A DNA stretch of 64,000 nt from Devosia indica (GCF_003056405.1 NZ_PYVZ01000002.1:62001-126000); one strand, 5' to 3'. Positions 9,457 through 18,748 are shown, counted from the stretch's first letter. A program made the numbers and translations. The notes: generated by a model not told the origin, from the sequence alone.

Positions 9457-10368
9457 TCAGGCAACCTGTGTCAGGGTGTGGCCGATCAGGCGATGGCGGA
9501 TGGCTTCGCAGGTGATGTCGATGACCGAGGTGGTCAGGATCAACAGCAGCATGATGGCCGAGATATCGGTGTACTCGAATTGACGGATGGCGACGTAGAG
9601 GTCCTGGCCAATGCCGCCCGCGCCAACAAGCCCAAGTGCCGAAGCGCCGCGCACATTGATCTCGAAGCGCAGGAGCAGATAGCTGGCATAGTTGGGCAGG
9701 GCCTGGGGGACGACGCCAAGGCGCATGATCATAGGCCAGTTTCCGCCTGATGCCCGGACACCCTCGATGGGGCGCGGATCGACATTCTCGTTCACTTCGG
9801 CGAACAATTTGCCCAATGAACCGGCCGTGTGGACGGCGATGGCAAGCACGCCGGCGAACGGGCCCAGGCCAAAGGCAAAGACGAAGATCAGCGCGAAGAC
9901 CAGCTCGGGCACGGTGCGGAAGAATTCGAGCATGCGGCGCGCTGCAAAATAGATTCCGGAATTCTCGACAAGGTTGCGCGATGCCGGAAAGCTCAAGGCA
10001 AGGGCAATGATGCCGCCCATCACGGTGCCGACAAACCCCATGAGGATGGTTTCGACCAGAAGGCGCAGCCAGAAGCGCAAGCCCCAGTACCAGTCGGCGA
10101 GGTCAGCCCAGAAATTCTCCAGCGTCAGCGTGGGGAACGTGCCCAGTATATAGTTCCAGGCCATGGGCAGGCCCTTGACGAGGCCCGGAATGGAAAAATC
10201 GCTGACCGCAACGGCGCCAATCAGGGCGGCGAGAAACAGCGCGCCATAAAGCAGGGTCCAGTTGCGGCGGGTGAATTGCTGCTGGCGGTAGCGTTCGTCG
10301 AAGGACAGCAGGCGTTCATCCCGCGTCGTCGATGCCAGCCGGCCATTGGTGGGGTTGAGTGTGGACAC
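9457..10368 (-). CDS. phnE: phosphonate ABC transporter permease, first PhnE
   Basis: 303-residue permease paralogous to the neighbouring phnE; together they form the channel. The hallmark block GVRASGGNWPMIMRLGVVPQA and the INVRGASALGLVGAGGIGQD block are present. The N-terminal region of about 30 residues is polar, and the first membrane span is LLYGALFLAALIGAVAV. The gene is separated from phnD by a terminator-like hairpin with nine T residues, so its expression may be set by read-through. Confidence 0.9.
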   Translation of the reverse strand: MSTLNPTNGRLASTTRDERLLSFDERYRQQQFTRRNWTLLYGALFLAALIGAVAVSDFSIPGLVKGLPMAWNYILGTFPTLTLENFWADLADWYWGLRFWLRLLVETILMGFVGTVMGGIIALALSFPASRNLVENSGIYFAARRMLEFFRTVPELVFALIFVFAFGLGPFAGVLAIAVHTAGSLGKLFAEVNENVDPRPIEGVRASGGNWPMIMRLGVVPQALPNYASYLLLRFEINVRGASALGLVGAGGIGQDLYVAIRQFEYTDISAIMLLLILTTSVIDITCEAIRHRLIGHTLTQVA

Positions 10369-10380
10369 GCGCGCCTCACG

Positions 10381-10416
10381 AAAAAAAAAGGCCGGTACGC
10401 GGGATGCGCACCGGCC
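10381..10416 (-). terminator. terminator-like hairpin between phnD and phnE (attenuator)
   Basis: Read on the minus strand: stem GGCCGGT...ACCGGCC (7 bp, with an inner GCG/CGC pairing) followed at once by nine Ts. It begins 10 bp past the phnD stop, inside the operon. In form it is a full Rho-independent terminator, so partial read-through would lower permease relative to binding protein. Confidence 0.75.
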
Positions 10417-10425
10417 AGGAAGGGA

Positions 10426-11346
10426 TCAGTTGCCGTTCTTGCGGCGCTGTTCGGCATTGAACTCGGTGATCGCCACAACATCGAGATAGTCTTCATGGGT
10501 GGCTTCGACATAGCCGCTGGAGGTGCCGCGGGTGTATTCGGCGAAACCTTCAGGATCCTTTTCCGGGAAGGCCATCAGGACGGTCTTGAACTCGTCCTGC
10601 AGTTCCTGGGGCAGGGTGGTCAGCATCATCACCGGGGTATTCGGGATGACGGGCGAGGTCCAGATGATACGGGTCGAGCCCTTTTCGATCAGGCCGTTGT
10701 TCTCCATGGTCTGGATATTGCCAGCCTCTTCGTTGCGCCAATGGGTGGCGACCACGTCGAAAGTGCCGTTAACCAAGGCCATGACGCTCTGCTGATGGCC
10801 GCCGGAGAAGGCAACCTCGCTGAAATATTCGTCGGCCGTGGTGCCCAGGACGGTCGAGAGATAGTAGGAAGGCACTGCATAGCCAGAGGTCGAGTTGGGG
10901 TCGGCAAAGGCGAAAGAGGCGCCCTTGACGTCTTCGATCGACTGGTAGTCGCTGTCAGCGCGCACGGCCAGGATCGAGTGGTAGCCGAGATTGCCTTCGT
11001 TATCGAGGGTCACGGCGACCGGGGCAATGTCCTCGCCCATGATCTTGCGGGCCAGGGCATAAGCAGCCGGGCCGACCGAGGCGATCTGCACGTGGCCCGA
11101 GCGCATGGCTTCGATCACGGCGGCATAGTCGGTGCCGCGCACGATATTGACCGGTACGCCCAGTTCGCGGCTGAGATAGTCGGCATAGGGCTGGTTGCGG
11201 GCGATGGCGTCGGTTTCGTTTTCGCTCGAAGAGATGCCGATGGTCAGTTCCGGAAACTGCTCGCGCCAGTCCTGGCTAAGGGCTGGGGAAACCAGGGCGA
11301 GCGAAACCATCGCGGCCACAAGGCCGCGGCGCGTCAGGGTAAGCAT
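10426..11346 (-). CDS. phnD: phosphonate ABC transporter periplasmic binding protein
   Basis: 306-residue PhnD-family protein that captures phosphonates in the periplasm. The Sec signal peptide MLTLTRRGLVAAMVSLALVS is followed by PALSQDW, with probable cleavage after ALS. The family signatures GISSSENETDAIARNQPYADYL near the mature N-terminus and FADPNSTSGYAVPSYYL in the ligand-binding region are seen (split here only for description). Encoded between phnC and the two phnE genes. A paralogue lies at 22312-23214; the two differ throughout and may have different ligand ranges. Confidence 0.92.
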   Translation of the reverse strand: MLTLTRRGLVAAMVSLALVSPALSQDWREQFPELTIGISSSENETDAIARNQPYADYLSRELGVPVNIVRGTDYAAVIEAMRSGHVQIASVGPAAYALARKIMGEDIAPVAVTLDNEGNLGYHSILAVRADSDYQSIEDVKGASFAFADPNSTSGYAVPSYYLSTVLGTTADEYFSEVAFSGGHQQSVMALVNGTFDVVATHWRNEEAGNIQTMENNGLIEKGSTRIIWTSPVIPNTPVMMLTTLPQELQDEFKTVLMAFPEKDPEGFAEYTRGTSSGYVEATHEDYLDVVAITEFNAEQRRKNGN

Positions 11347-11379
11347 TGATGTAGCTCCGAGTTGAGGTAAGAGGAGCGG

Positions 11380-12207
<828 letters not shown>

Positions 12208-12241
12208 TTCCCACCTCGTGGCGTTGCTATGCAGAGACCCT

Positions 12242-12259
12242 AGATCAGCTAGATGACAG
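12242..12259 (-). promoter_or_regulatory. PHO-box-like repeat upstream of phnC
   Basis: Minus-strand sequence CTGTCAT-CTAG-CTGATCT has the 7+4+7 geometry of PhoB boxes (CTGTCAT-N4-CTGTCAT). The first half matches 7 of 7 and the second about 4 of 7. It ends 34 bp upstream of the phnC start. The weak second half lowers confidence, but three further copies occur at other phn promoters. Confidence 0.45.
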
Positions 12260-12261
12260 CG

Positions 12262-13461
12262 TTAACTCATTCGAATGACATGCTCGTGACGCCTGCCAAC
12301 CGCGGAGACATCGAGGGTACCATCGGCATGCACGATCCGGCCGCGTGAGAAGGTGGCATGTACCTGGCCCACGCCGGTGCGGGAGGCGACTGCCAGGTCA
12401 GCGCGGAGGCCGACGCGGATTTCGCCGCGATCTTCCAGGCCAAGGGCGCGGGCGGGATTGCGCGAGGTGAGGCGGGCGGCGCCGGCCAGACCATCGGGAT
12501 CGGTTTGGGCCAGCACCAGCACTGCGGGCAACATGGCGGAGGGATGATAGTCGGCGGCGAGCAGATCAAGGATGCCGGCAGCGTGGGCATCACGGGCCGA
12601 GAGATTGCCCGAATAGGATTGGCCGCGCAGGGCGTTGGGTGCGCCCATGGCATTGAGCATGCCGCGTCGATGCGCTTCCTCAGCGGCTTCCAGGGTCACC
12701 GGAAATTCGGAAATATTGGCGCCGAGCTGGTCCATCAGTGTGACCTTTTCGACCGTGTCGTCGTCGTGGCTGGCGACGGGCACGCCGTGCATGGCGCAAT
12801 ATTGGGTGATGGCGCGCAGGGTTTCGGTCATGTCGCCGGCAGTTTCCTTGCGGTCCCGAATACGCTGCTGGAGCTGCTCCATCGCCGCTTCGGGCGAAAT
12901 GCCCTTGTTCCTGGAGATATTGGCAACCTGCAGATCGAGGTCGCGATACTGCCCCTGGCCGGGTGTGTGGTCGCACAGGGACACCAGGTCCACCGATCCC
13001 TCGCCCACCAGTTCCTTGACCACTGAAAGGGCTGCCGGGAAGGTCACCTCGAAACGGGCATGGACCCGGTGGTCGATCAGCAGACTGGGGCGCGCGGCGA
13101 CGACAGCGCGGATCAAGGCGCTGGTGAAGTCGTAGCTTCGCATATGGCCGTAGGTGGAGCCCGGCGCAAAGGAGAGGGAGGCGTAGGCGGTGGTGATGCC
13201 GGCGGTAGCCAGCTTCATGTCGAGGTCGCGCAGCCCCATATCCATGGGCATGCGTACACCGGGGCGGGGCTCGATTTCGCGCTCGATCATGTCGCCATGC
13301 ATGTCGATCATGCCGGGCAGCAAGAGCAGGCCGTTGCCTACGATATCGGCATTGGCAACCGGCGTTTCGCTGATTTCGGCAATCAGCCCGTCCTCGATAC
13401 GCAGGGCGCCGCTCTCGATGACGCGGTCGGACAGAACAATTTGAAAGTCAGACAGCCACAT
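12262..13461 (-). CDS. phnM: PhnM-like amidohydrolase (divergent paralogue)
   Basis: Canonical PhnM is a metal-dependent diphosphatase that removes pyrophosphate from ribose 1-phosphonate 5-triphosphate. This 399-residue copy keeps the amidohydrolase frame: HGD at residues 55-57, LCDHTPGQGQY, VASHDDDT, SEFPVTLEAA, GAPNALRGQSYSGN and a closing dyad near DLLAADY. It differs from the copy at 18905 at several signatures (HGD for HTD, RGQSYSGN for RGGSHSGN). The start overlaps the phnL end by 14 bp. Its last codons contain a PhnF-type operator. A related but altered substrate is possible (inference). Confidence 0.82.
   Translation of the reverse strand: MWLSDFQIVLSDRVIESGALRIEDGLIAEISETPVANADIVGNGLLLLPGMIDMHGDMIEREIEPRPGVRMPMDMGLRDLDMKLATAGITTAYASLSFAPGSTYGHMRSYDFTSALIRAVVAARPSLLIDHRVHARFEVTFPAALSVVKELVGEGSVDLVSLCDHTPGQGQYRDLDLQVANISRNKGISPEAAMEQLQQRIRDRKETAGDMTETLRAITQYCAMHGVPVASHDDDTVEKVTLMDQLGANISEFPVTLEAAEEAHRRGMLNAMGAPNALRGQSYSGNLSARDAHAAGILDLLAADYHPSAMLPAVLVLAQTDPDGLAGAARLTSRNPARALGLEDRGEIRVGLRADLAVASRTGVGQVHATFSRGRIVHADGTLDVSAVGRRHEHVIRMS
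12267..12278. promoter_or_regulatory. PhnF-type operator within the 3' end of phnM, upstream of phnC
   Basis: TCATTCGAATGA is a perfect 12-bp palindrome sharing the core CATTCGAATG with two sites in the phnF/phnM intergenic region. It sits within the last phnM codons, 60 bp from the phnC start and next to the PHO-box-like repeat. Probable PhnF binding site for an internal phnCDEE promoter. Confidence 0.6.
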
Positions 13462-14179
13462 GGTCTTCCTCGGCGCTTTGGTCGGCGATGACCCTGGTGT
13501 TGAGGTTGATTTCGCGGTCGATCAGTTCGGCCACGTCGCCGGGATGGTGGAACACCCCAATGATGGCGACCCCTTGGGACTTGAGGTCGGCAAGGCGCCG
13601 GACGAGCGCGGCCCGAGCGCCGACGTCGAGCGAGGCGGTCGGCTCGTCGAGCAGCAGGAGCTTCTGCGGCAGGATCAGGGCGCGCGCCAGATTGACCTTT
13701 TGCTGTTCGCCGCCCGAGAAAGTGCTGGGGTAAGCGCGCCAGAGTTCGGGGCGAACGCCGAACTGATCGAGCCAGTGACGGGCCTGATCGAGCGCCTCGG
13801 CCTGGGTGGCACCGGCCAGGCGCAGCGGTTCGGCGACGATATCCTGGGCGGCAACGCGGGGCCGGGCATTGAGGAACTGGGTGACGAAGCCGATTTCCTC
13901 GCGCCGGAGCAGGGCAATATCGACATCGGCGGCATTGGCGAGGTCGATTTCGCCATGGCTCGAGGCATAAAGCACCTGACCGGCAACGGGCAGATAGCTG
14001 CGCCAGATGGTGCGGAGCAGGGTCGACTTGCCGGCGCCATTGTGACCGCGCAGCAGCAGAAATTCACCCTGGTAGAGATCGAAGCTGATGTCCTCGAAGG
14101 CATGCAGCATGCTGTCGAGGTGATACATGCGGAAGGTCTTGGTGAGGCCCTTAACGCGCAAGAGGGGCGTGGTTGTCAT
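13448..14179 (-). CDS. phnL: C-P lyase system ATP-binding subunit PhnL
   Basis: 243-residue ABC-type ATPase of the C-P lyase complex; it associates with PhnK and the core rather than with a membrane transporter. Walker A GHNGAGKST, signature FSGGEQQKVNLARALI, Walker B LLLLDEPTASLD, and the PhnL-style tail GVFHHPGDVAELIDRE are present. The YHLDS element after Walker A strand 1 (FRMYHLDSMLHAFEDISF) is typical of PhnL. Located between phnK and phnM. Confidence 0.9.
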   Translation of the reverse strand: MTTTPLLRVKGLTKTFRMYHLDSMLHAFEDISFDLYQGEFLLLRGHNGAGKSTLLRTIWRSYLPVAGQVLYASSHGEIDLANAADVDIALLRREEIGFVTQFLNARPRVAAQDIVAEPLRLAGATQAEALDQARHWLDQFGVRPELWRAYPSTFSGGEQQKVNLARALILPQKLLLLDEPTASLDVGARAALVRRLADLKSQGVAIIGVFHHPGDVAELIDREINLNTRVIADQSAEEDHVAV

Positions 14180-14188
14180 GGGGTCACC

Positions 14189-15010
14189 TCAGAGCTTGGC
14201 GTGGACGAGTTGCTGGGTATAGGGGTGCTGGGGGTCTTGGAAGACCTGGTCGGCCAGGCCCTGTTCCACCACCTCGCCATGGCGCATGACCATGACCCGG
14301 TCGGCCATGGTGCGGATGACCCCCAGATCGTGGCTGACGAGCACCATGGTGATCTTGCGATCGCGCTGAAGCCTTTTCAGCGTGTCGAGCACCAGTGCCT
14401 GAACGGAAACATCAAGGCCGGTGGTCGGCTCATCGAGCAGGAGAAGGGCCGGTTCGAGGGCGATGGCCTTGGCCAGTTGCACGCGCTGCTGCATGCCGCC
14501 CGACAGCTCGATGGGCCGGGCGTCCATGCGGTCGAGCGGGAACTCTGAGGCGTCGAGCGCTTCACGCGCCTTGTCGCGTAACACCTCGAAACTGCGCTCG
14601 CCGGCGATAAGCAGACGCTCGGCGACATTGCCGCTGGAGGAGTGTTTCATCAGCAGCCCCAGATGCGGGTTCTGATAGACGATGCCGATATTGCGCGCGC
14701 AGAGCATGCGGCGCTCGTAGCGGGTGAGATCGAACAGGTTCTCGTTCTCGCGGCCGGGCAGGCGCAGGGTGTAGTTGCCGCTGTCGGGGGTATCCTCAAG
14801 ATTCATCATGCGCAGCAGCGTCGACTTGCCAGAGCCGCTTTCACCGACAATGCCCATGACTTCGCCGGGATAGACGGCCGCATCGACATCGCGCAGGGCG
14901 CGCACATTGCCATAGGACTTGGAAATGTCGCGCATGTTCAGGAGCGGTTCAGTCCGCATGAGGCGGGGGGCCGCGCGCTCCAGCGCGGGAAGTCCGAGGT
15001 CGAGGCTCAT
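14189..15010 (-). CDS. phnK: C-P lyase system ATP-binding subunit PhnK
   Basis: 273-residue ABC ATPase that binds the C-P lyase core in the E. coli system. Walker A GESGSGKST, Q-loop IVYQNPHLGLLM, signature LSGGMQQRVQLAKAIA, Walker B LLLLDEPTTGLD and a switch His in LVSHDLG are intact. The N-terminal extension of about 20 residues before LLNMRDISKSYG is longer than usual. The start overlaps the phnJ stop by 4 bp. Confidence 0.9.
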   Translation of the reverse strand: MSLDLGLPALERAAPRLMRTEPLLNMRDISKSYGNVRALRDVDAAVYPGEVMGIVGESGSGKSTLLRMMNLEDTPDSGNYTLRLPGRENENLFDLTRYERRMLCARNIGIVYQNPHLGLLMKHSSSGNVAERLLIAGERSFEVLRDKAREALDASEFPLDRMDARPIELSGGMQQRVQLAKAIALEPALLLLDEPTTGLDVSVQALVLDTLKRLQRDRKITMVLVSHDLGVIRTMADRVMVMRHGEVVEQGLADQVFQDPQHPYTQQLVHAKL

Positions 15011-15921
15011 GCCGAATACTCCCCGTTGCGATACCAGGTTTCGCCGATTTCAATTGCGGAACCGTCAGCCTTGTCGATGGCCTTGATCCCCAGATTGCTG
15101 TCCGAAACTTCGAATACCGAGCCGCCGCCATCCTGGGGCAGTTCGTTCATGAAGAAGCCGCGGACTCCCGAACGCCGGCAGGTCAGATCCGCGTGGTCTT
15201 CCACCTGGTAGGGCCGATCAGAGAAGACCAGCGGTTCAACCCGCGTGTAGGGTGGCACGGCATGAAGCCGTTTTTCGCGGCCGGCGGAGAGAAAGGTCAG
15301 GTGCCGAGCCATATTGAGCTTGGGCACGTCCCAGCGCGGTATAGGCGAGGGGGTCATCACGTGACGGCCATTGACCATGGCCGGATAGGAGGCGCCCTGC
15401 ATGATGCGGCCCTTGCGCACGATCTGCTCGTAAAGCGTCAGCCAGAGCTTGCCGTAATCAGCATCGGCATGCATCTGCCGGGCGATCGAGATATTGGGCT
15501 CCACCCCGCGCAGCGGCTCGGGATTGGGCACTTGAAGCACCAGCACCTGATCCTCGCGCATGATTTCTTCGGGGATGCGATGGCGGGACTGCACGATGGT
15601 CGCACTCAGCGTGTCCCAGGTTTCCGCAGCACCGGAGACGCGGGAAATGAATCGGCGGATCGAGGCGGCGTTGACGCCGTCATCGGCGCCCTGGTCGATG
15701 ACTTTCACGACCGAGGCTGAATTGACCAGGGTCAATGTCACCTGCAGGCCGCCGGTGCCCCAGCCCCGGGCCATCGGCACTTCGCGGCTGGCATAAGGCA
15801 TCTGGCAGCCCGGAACTGCGATGGCCTTGAGCATCTTGCGGCGCAGTTCGCGTTTGGCTGAGGCGTCGAGGAAGCCGTAGCTGGTGGCGGCCCAGTCTTT
15901 AGTCAGACTTGCAAGGCTCAT
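15007..15921 (-). CDS. phnJ: PhnJ homologue lacking most of the Fe-S/thiyl cysteine motif
   Basis: PhnJ is the radical-SAM-type subunit that cleaves the C-P bond. This 304-residue homologue is full length and clearly PhnJ: VPGCQMPYASREVP, GWGTGGLQVT, VIDQGADDGVN, SRHRIPEE, PSPIPRWDVPKLNM and GREKRLHAVPPYTRVE. The proposed glycyl-radical Gly is kept (Gly38). However, the canonical CX2CX21CX5C motif reads Cys248, then Ser251, Val272 and Gly278, so only one of four cysteines remains; codons were checked on the minus strand. The tail also extends about 20 residues beyond the usual end. It overlaps phnI and phnK by 4 bp. Either an inactive or a mechanistically different subunit. Confidence 0.88.
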   Translation of the reverse strand: MSLASLTKDWAATSYGFLDASAKRELRRKMLKAIAVPGCQMPYASREVPMARGWGTGGLQVTLTLVNSASVVKVIDQGADDGVNAASIRRFISRVSGAAETWDTLSATIVQSRHRIPEEIMREDQVLVLQVPNPEPLRGVEPNISIARQMHADADYGKLWLTLYEQIVRKGRIMQGASYPAMVNGRHVMTPSPIPRWDVPKLNMARHLTFLSAGREKRLHAVPPYTRVEPLVFSDRPYQVEDHADLTCRRSGVRGFFMNELPQDGGGSVFEVSDSNLGIKAIDKADGSAIEIGETWYRNGEYSA

Positions 15922-17012
15922 AGGACGGGTTCCTCTTCGGGTTCGGCGACATAGACCTCGCCCTTGGCTTCGGCCGCGGCCTTCTTGGCCTTGGTGTCGC
16001 GCATGGCGTCCAGGATCGACTGGAAGGTCACGTAGTGGGGCAGTTTGAAGTGAATGCAGAAGCCCGAGGCTTCGACGCTTTCGGTGTGGTAGAGGTAGAA
16101 TTCCTCATGCACCGGCGAGCCGACGGGGGCCTCGTCGGAGTTGAGATCGAGCGTGGCGGCGGCAATCACCTTGACCTCGTTCCAGCCGAAGGTGGCGGCA
16201 AAGCCGAGTTCGAGATAGCCGCCCTTTTCCTTGGAGGTCACCTCTGCCTGGCTGACGCGCACGCGACCGGCCGAAAATTCCGTGCCGCGCGGATGTCGGA
16301 CTAACACATTGGCTTCGCCCAGACGCAATTCGTTGACCGTGGGGTGGGCATTGCCATAACCGCGCATGGCAGCATAGCCGAGGGCCAGAACACCGCCGGT
16401 TTCGGCACGGGCCAGGCTTTGCAGACGATGGGCGCGCGAGGCTGGGAACAGCAATGGCTCGCGCGTCAGATCGGGGATGTCCTCCGGGGCAATATCGGAA
16501 GGTTCGGTCGGAGCAACCAGGCCTTGTTGACGCTGCCAGTCGGCCAATGAAGGCTGCTTTGCCGGGGCGGGGCTTGTGGCCTTCTCGACCTGGGGCGGAG
16601 CAAACGGCTTGCCTTCCAGCACGTCGGTGGCCAGTACGCGGTGGGAATAATCGAGCGTTGGCCCGAGGATCTGGCCACCTGGAATGTCCTTGAAGGCGGC
16701 GGAGATGCGGCGCTGGGTCAGGACTTCGTCCTGCTTGACCGGACGCGCGATGGCGAGCCGCGGCTGGGTGGTGCGCCAGGCACGCAGCACCAGCACAGCC
16801 TCGGATAATTCTCCGCCAGTCTGCGCCAGCGCCAAGGCGGCCAGTTCTTCATCGTAAAGCGAAGCTTCGCCCATCACCCTGTCGATCAGATAGGGCATGG
16901 TGGTGCGAATGGTCTCGACGCGCTGTGCGTCGATCGTGCCAAGGTCCTGTCGGAACAGCCGCTCGGCCTGTTCGATGGCCTTTTCGCCACCGCGGGTTGC
17001 AACATAGGCCAT
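15918..17012 (-). CDS. phnI: C-P lyase core subunit PhnI
   Basis: PhnI is the nucleoside-hydrolase-like core subunit that, with PhnG, H and L, attaches phosphonate to ribose triphosphate. The 364-residue protein carries GGEKAIEQAERLF near the start, RISAAFKDIPGGQILGPT, LQSLARAETGGVLALGYAA, RGYGNAHP, and the C-terminal VEASGFCIHFKLPHYVTFQ with both His residues corresponding to the metal-binding pair of E. coli PhnI. The C-terminal tail after the last helix is acidic. It abuts phnH and overlaps phnJ by 4 bp. Confidence 0.92.
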   Translation of the reverse strand: MAYVATRGGEKAIEQAERLFRQDLGTIDAQRVETIRTTMPYLIDRVMGEASLYDEELAALALAQTGGELSEAVLVLRAWRTTQPRLAIARPVKQDEVLTQRRISAAFKDIPGGQILGPTLDYSHRVLATDVLEGKPFAPPQVEKATSPAPAKQPSLADWQRQQGLVAPTEPSDIAPEDIPDLTREPLLFPASRAHRLQSLARAETGGVLALGYAAMRGYGNAHPTVNELRLGEANVLVRHPRGTEFSAGRVRVSQAEVTSKEKGGYLELGFAATFGWNEVKVIAAATLDLNSDEAPVGSPVHEEFYLYHTESVEASGFCIHFKLPHYVTFQSILDAMRDTKAKKAAAEAKGEVYVAEPEEEPVL

Positions 17013-17549
17013 CTAGAGCACCTCCACCTTGGTCGAGCGCGGAATGCCGATGACCTTGTCGCCATCGACGCAGAAAATGTCGAAGCCTTCGGGATAGAGA
17101 CAGAGCAAGTCCCGCATGGCCCAGAAGCCGGAGGGCAGGTCCAGTGCAATTTCAGTAGCGTCCTTGATGCCCGGGCCGGACAGCCGCAGGCGCTGTCCCC
17201 GGTGAGCAGCGGCGACGATCAGGGTTGCGCCGTCGTCCGGGTAGAGCGCTGTGCCGCAATTGATCTCGGCCAGTTGCTGACCGGCGTCTTCAAGCGCAGT
17301 GATAAACACGTGGTCGGCATCCCCGATGCGGTCGGCCAGCATCGCGCCGCTGGCCACAATGCGCTCGCGCATTTCGGATGTATCAGCATAGGCGCTGCAT
17401 TCGAGGTCAACCAGGGTTTCGGCAATGGCGTCAAAGCCAGCATCGGGCAGAGTGCGGATATCGCCGGGGCGCGAGAGGGCCCACATCAGTGCTTCGAAGG
17501 TGGCGTTCGAGCGCAGTTCGACGGCGTCGGGAGGCGCGACGGTGAGCAT
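17013..17549 (-). CDS. phnH: C-P lyase core subunit PhnH
   Basis: 178 residues. PhnH forms part of the PhnG2H2I2J2 core and has a PLP-transferase-like fold without known PLP chemistry. Family features: ATFEALMWALSRPGDIRTL near the start, GTALYPDDGATLI, LSGPGIKD, and the C-terminal YPEGFDIFCVDGDKVIGIPRSTKVEV-type block. Slightly shorter than the E. coli protein. Its ATG overlaps the phnG stop by one base (TGATG). Confidence 0.9.
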   Translation of the reverse strand: MLTVAPPDAVELRSNATFEALMWALSRPGDIRTLPDAGFDAIAETLVDLECSAYADTSEMRERIVASGAMLADRIGDADHVFITALEDAGQQLAEINCGTALYPDDGATLIVAAAHRGQRLRLSGPGIKDATEIALDLPSGFWAMRDLLCLYPEGFDIFCVDGDKVIGIPRSTKVEVL

Positions 17550-17992
17550 CAGAAAGTCTCCATTTCAACGCGGGTGGCCTCGACCTGGCGCATGCGCTCT
17601 TCGTCGGCAGCAGCGCGATGGGTCCGTTCCTGTTCGAGAAAGCTGGCCGTGATATCGTCCTGACCGCGCGCAGCCACGCTGAGGTCGATGACTGCCATGG
17701 CCATGGCCCTTTCGAGGTCGCGGCCGGTGACCATGCCATAGCCGACATGTCCGGCCGCGTCGGTGATGTGGGCTTCGCTCACCAGCACTTCGCCGAGATG
17801 GAAATCGACATTCTTGACCGTGTCGCGCATCGGCACCATGACGAGACCCGTGCGGTTGGCGATGACATTGATCTCGCCCATGGTGGTCAACAGCGTTTCA
17901 GCGTGTTGCTTGAGGCGGTCGGGGCGGGCGCGGGCGAGGATGTCGAGCATCGCGCCGTGCCCGGGGCCGGTGGTTGGGGTCTCGTTAAACAT
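17549..17992 (-). CDS. phnG: C-P lyase core subunit PhnG
   Basis: 147 residues; smallest C-P lyase core subunit, needed with PhnH, I and L for the first step. Recognisable from GHVGYGMVTGRDLERAMAMA and the C-terminal VEATRVEMETF, which align with the conserved end of PhnG proteins. Its start overlaps the end of phnF by 8 bp, placing the regulator and the structural genes in one transcript. Confidence 0.88.
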   Translation of the reverse strand: MFNETPTTGPGHGAMLDILARARPDRLKQHAETLLTTMGEINVIANRTGLVMVPMRDTVKNVDFHLGEVLVSEAHITDAAGHVGYGMVTGRDLERAMAMAVIDLSVAARGQDDITASFLEQERTHRAAADEERMRQVEATRVEMETF

Positions 17993-18740
17993 GGGTAGTG
18001 TTCTCGGTGGTCATGACGGTGGGTTGATCGGTTTCAAAGGTGAACTGGACGCGATCTCCGGCCCAGACGGCTTCGGAGAAACCGATAGGGTTGCGGTCAA
18101 GATCAGCGTCGATCTTCTGCACCACCAGTACGGATTGGCCGGGCCGCAGCATCAGCATGCCGGCTTCGTGTTCGGTGGCGATACGGGTGAAGACGGTGGT
18201 GCGCTGGCGGTGGTAATCGGTGATGCCGTAGGAGCGGTATACTTCAGTGATCGAGGGTGTGTGGTGGCGACGCTCCGGCAGGTCCGGGAAGCGCGCTGCG
18301 TCGTGGTAGGCCCAGCCCATGCTGATCGGTAGATCATTGGCGAAGCCACGCCAGGAGCGGGCAAAGACAGGTGCGTCCTTGTCGATCCCAAGCGCCCTGG
18401 CAACCCGCTCGCTAGCCGGAATTTTCATTTCGGACAGAGTTTCACCCGAGGCCGTCAGCCCCTGCGCCATGAGATTTTCGCGGAAGCGGGTGCGTGTGCC
18501 GATGACGTAATTGAGCAGCGGGGCTCGCTCGACAAAGGTGCCACGGCCGTGCTCGACCCGCAGCTTGCCTTCTGCCACCAAGGCCGCCAGGGCCTTGCGC
18601 AAGGAATGACGACGGGCGCCATAGAGCACGCATAGCTCGGGTTCCGAGGGCAGTTTTGAATCTGCTGCCAGACGTCCTGAGGTTATTTCTTCACTGATCC
18701 TGTCCCGGGTCTCTTCCCAGGAATGTCCTTGACTGCGCAT
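17985..18740 (-). CDS. phnF: GntR-family regulator of phosphonate genes (PhnF)
   Basis: 251 residues with an N-terminal winged helix (SGRLAADSKLPSEPELCVLYGA then RHSLRKALAALVAEG) and a C-terminal UTRA-type effector domain, the PhnF/HutC subfamily. The first gene of the minus-strand operon and divergent from the second phnM. Two palindromes with core CATTCGAATG flank its promoter and a third precedes phnC; these are its probable operators. The ligand is likely a phosphonate or a pathway intermediate (inference). Confidence 0.88.
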   Translation of the reverse strand: MRSQGHSWEETRDRISEEITSGRLAADSKLPSEPELCVLYGARRHSLRKALAALVAEGKLRVEHGRGTFVERAPLLNYVIGTRTRFRENLMAQGLTASGETLSEMKIPASERVARALGIDKDAPVFARSWRGFANDLPISMGWAYHDAARFPDLPERRHHTPSITEVYRSYGITDYHRQRTTVFTRIATEHEAGMLMLRPGQSVLVVQKIDADLDRNPIGFSEAVWAGDRVQFTFETDQPTVMTTENTTHV

Positions 18741-18748
18741 ATCACCAA

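Noticed and set aside
10381-10416. Reading the phnD-phnE hairpin as the true end of the operon
   Set aside because: Two phnE genes follow immediately on the same strand with no new promoter visible; an attenuator with read-through explains the arrangement better.
9829-11349. 506-codon plus-strand frame opposite phnE and phnD
   Set aside because: Crosses two real genes and the terminator between them; Gly/His/Asp-rich shadow translation without motifs.
15007-15921. PhnJ as a frameshifted or truncated pseudogene
   Set aside because: The frame is intact with conserved blocks on both sides of the lost cysteines, and it keeps 4-bp overlaps with phnI and phnK.
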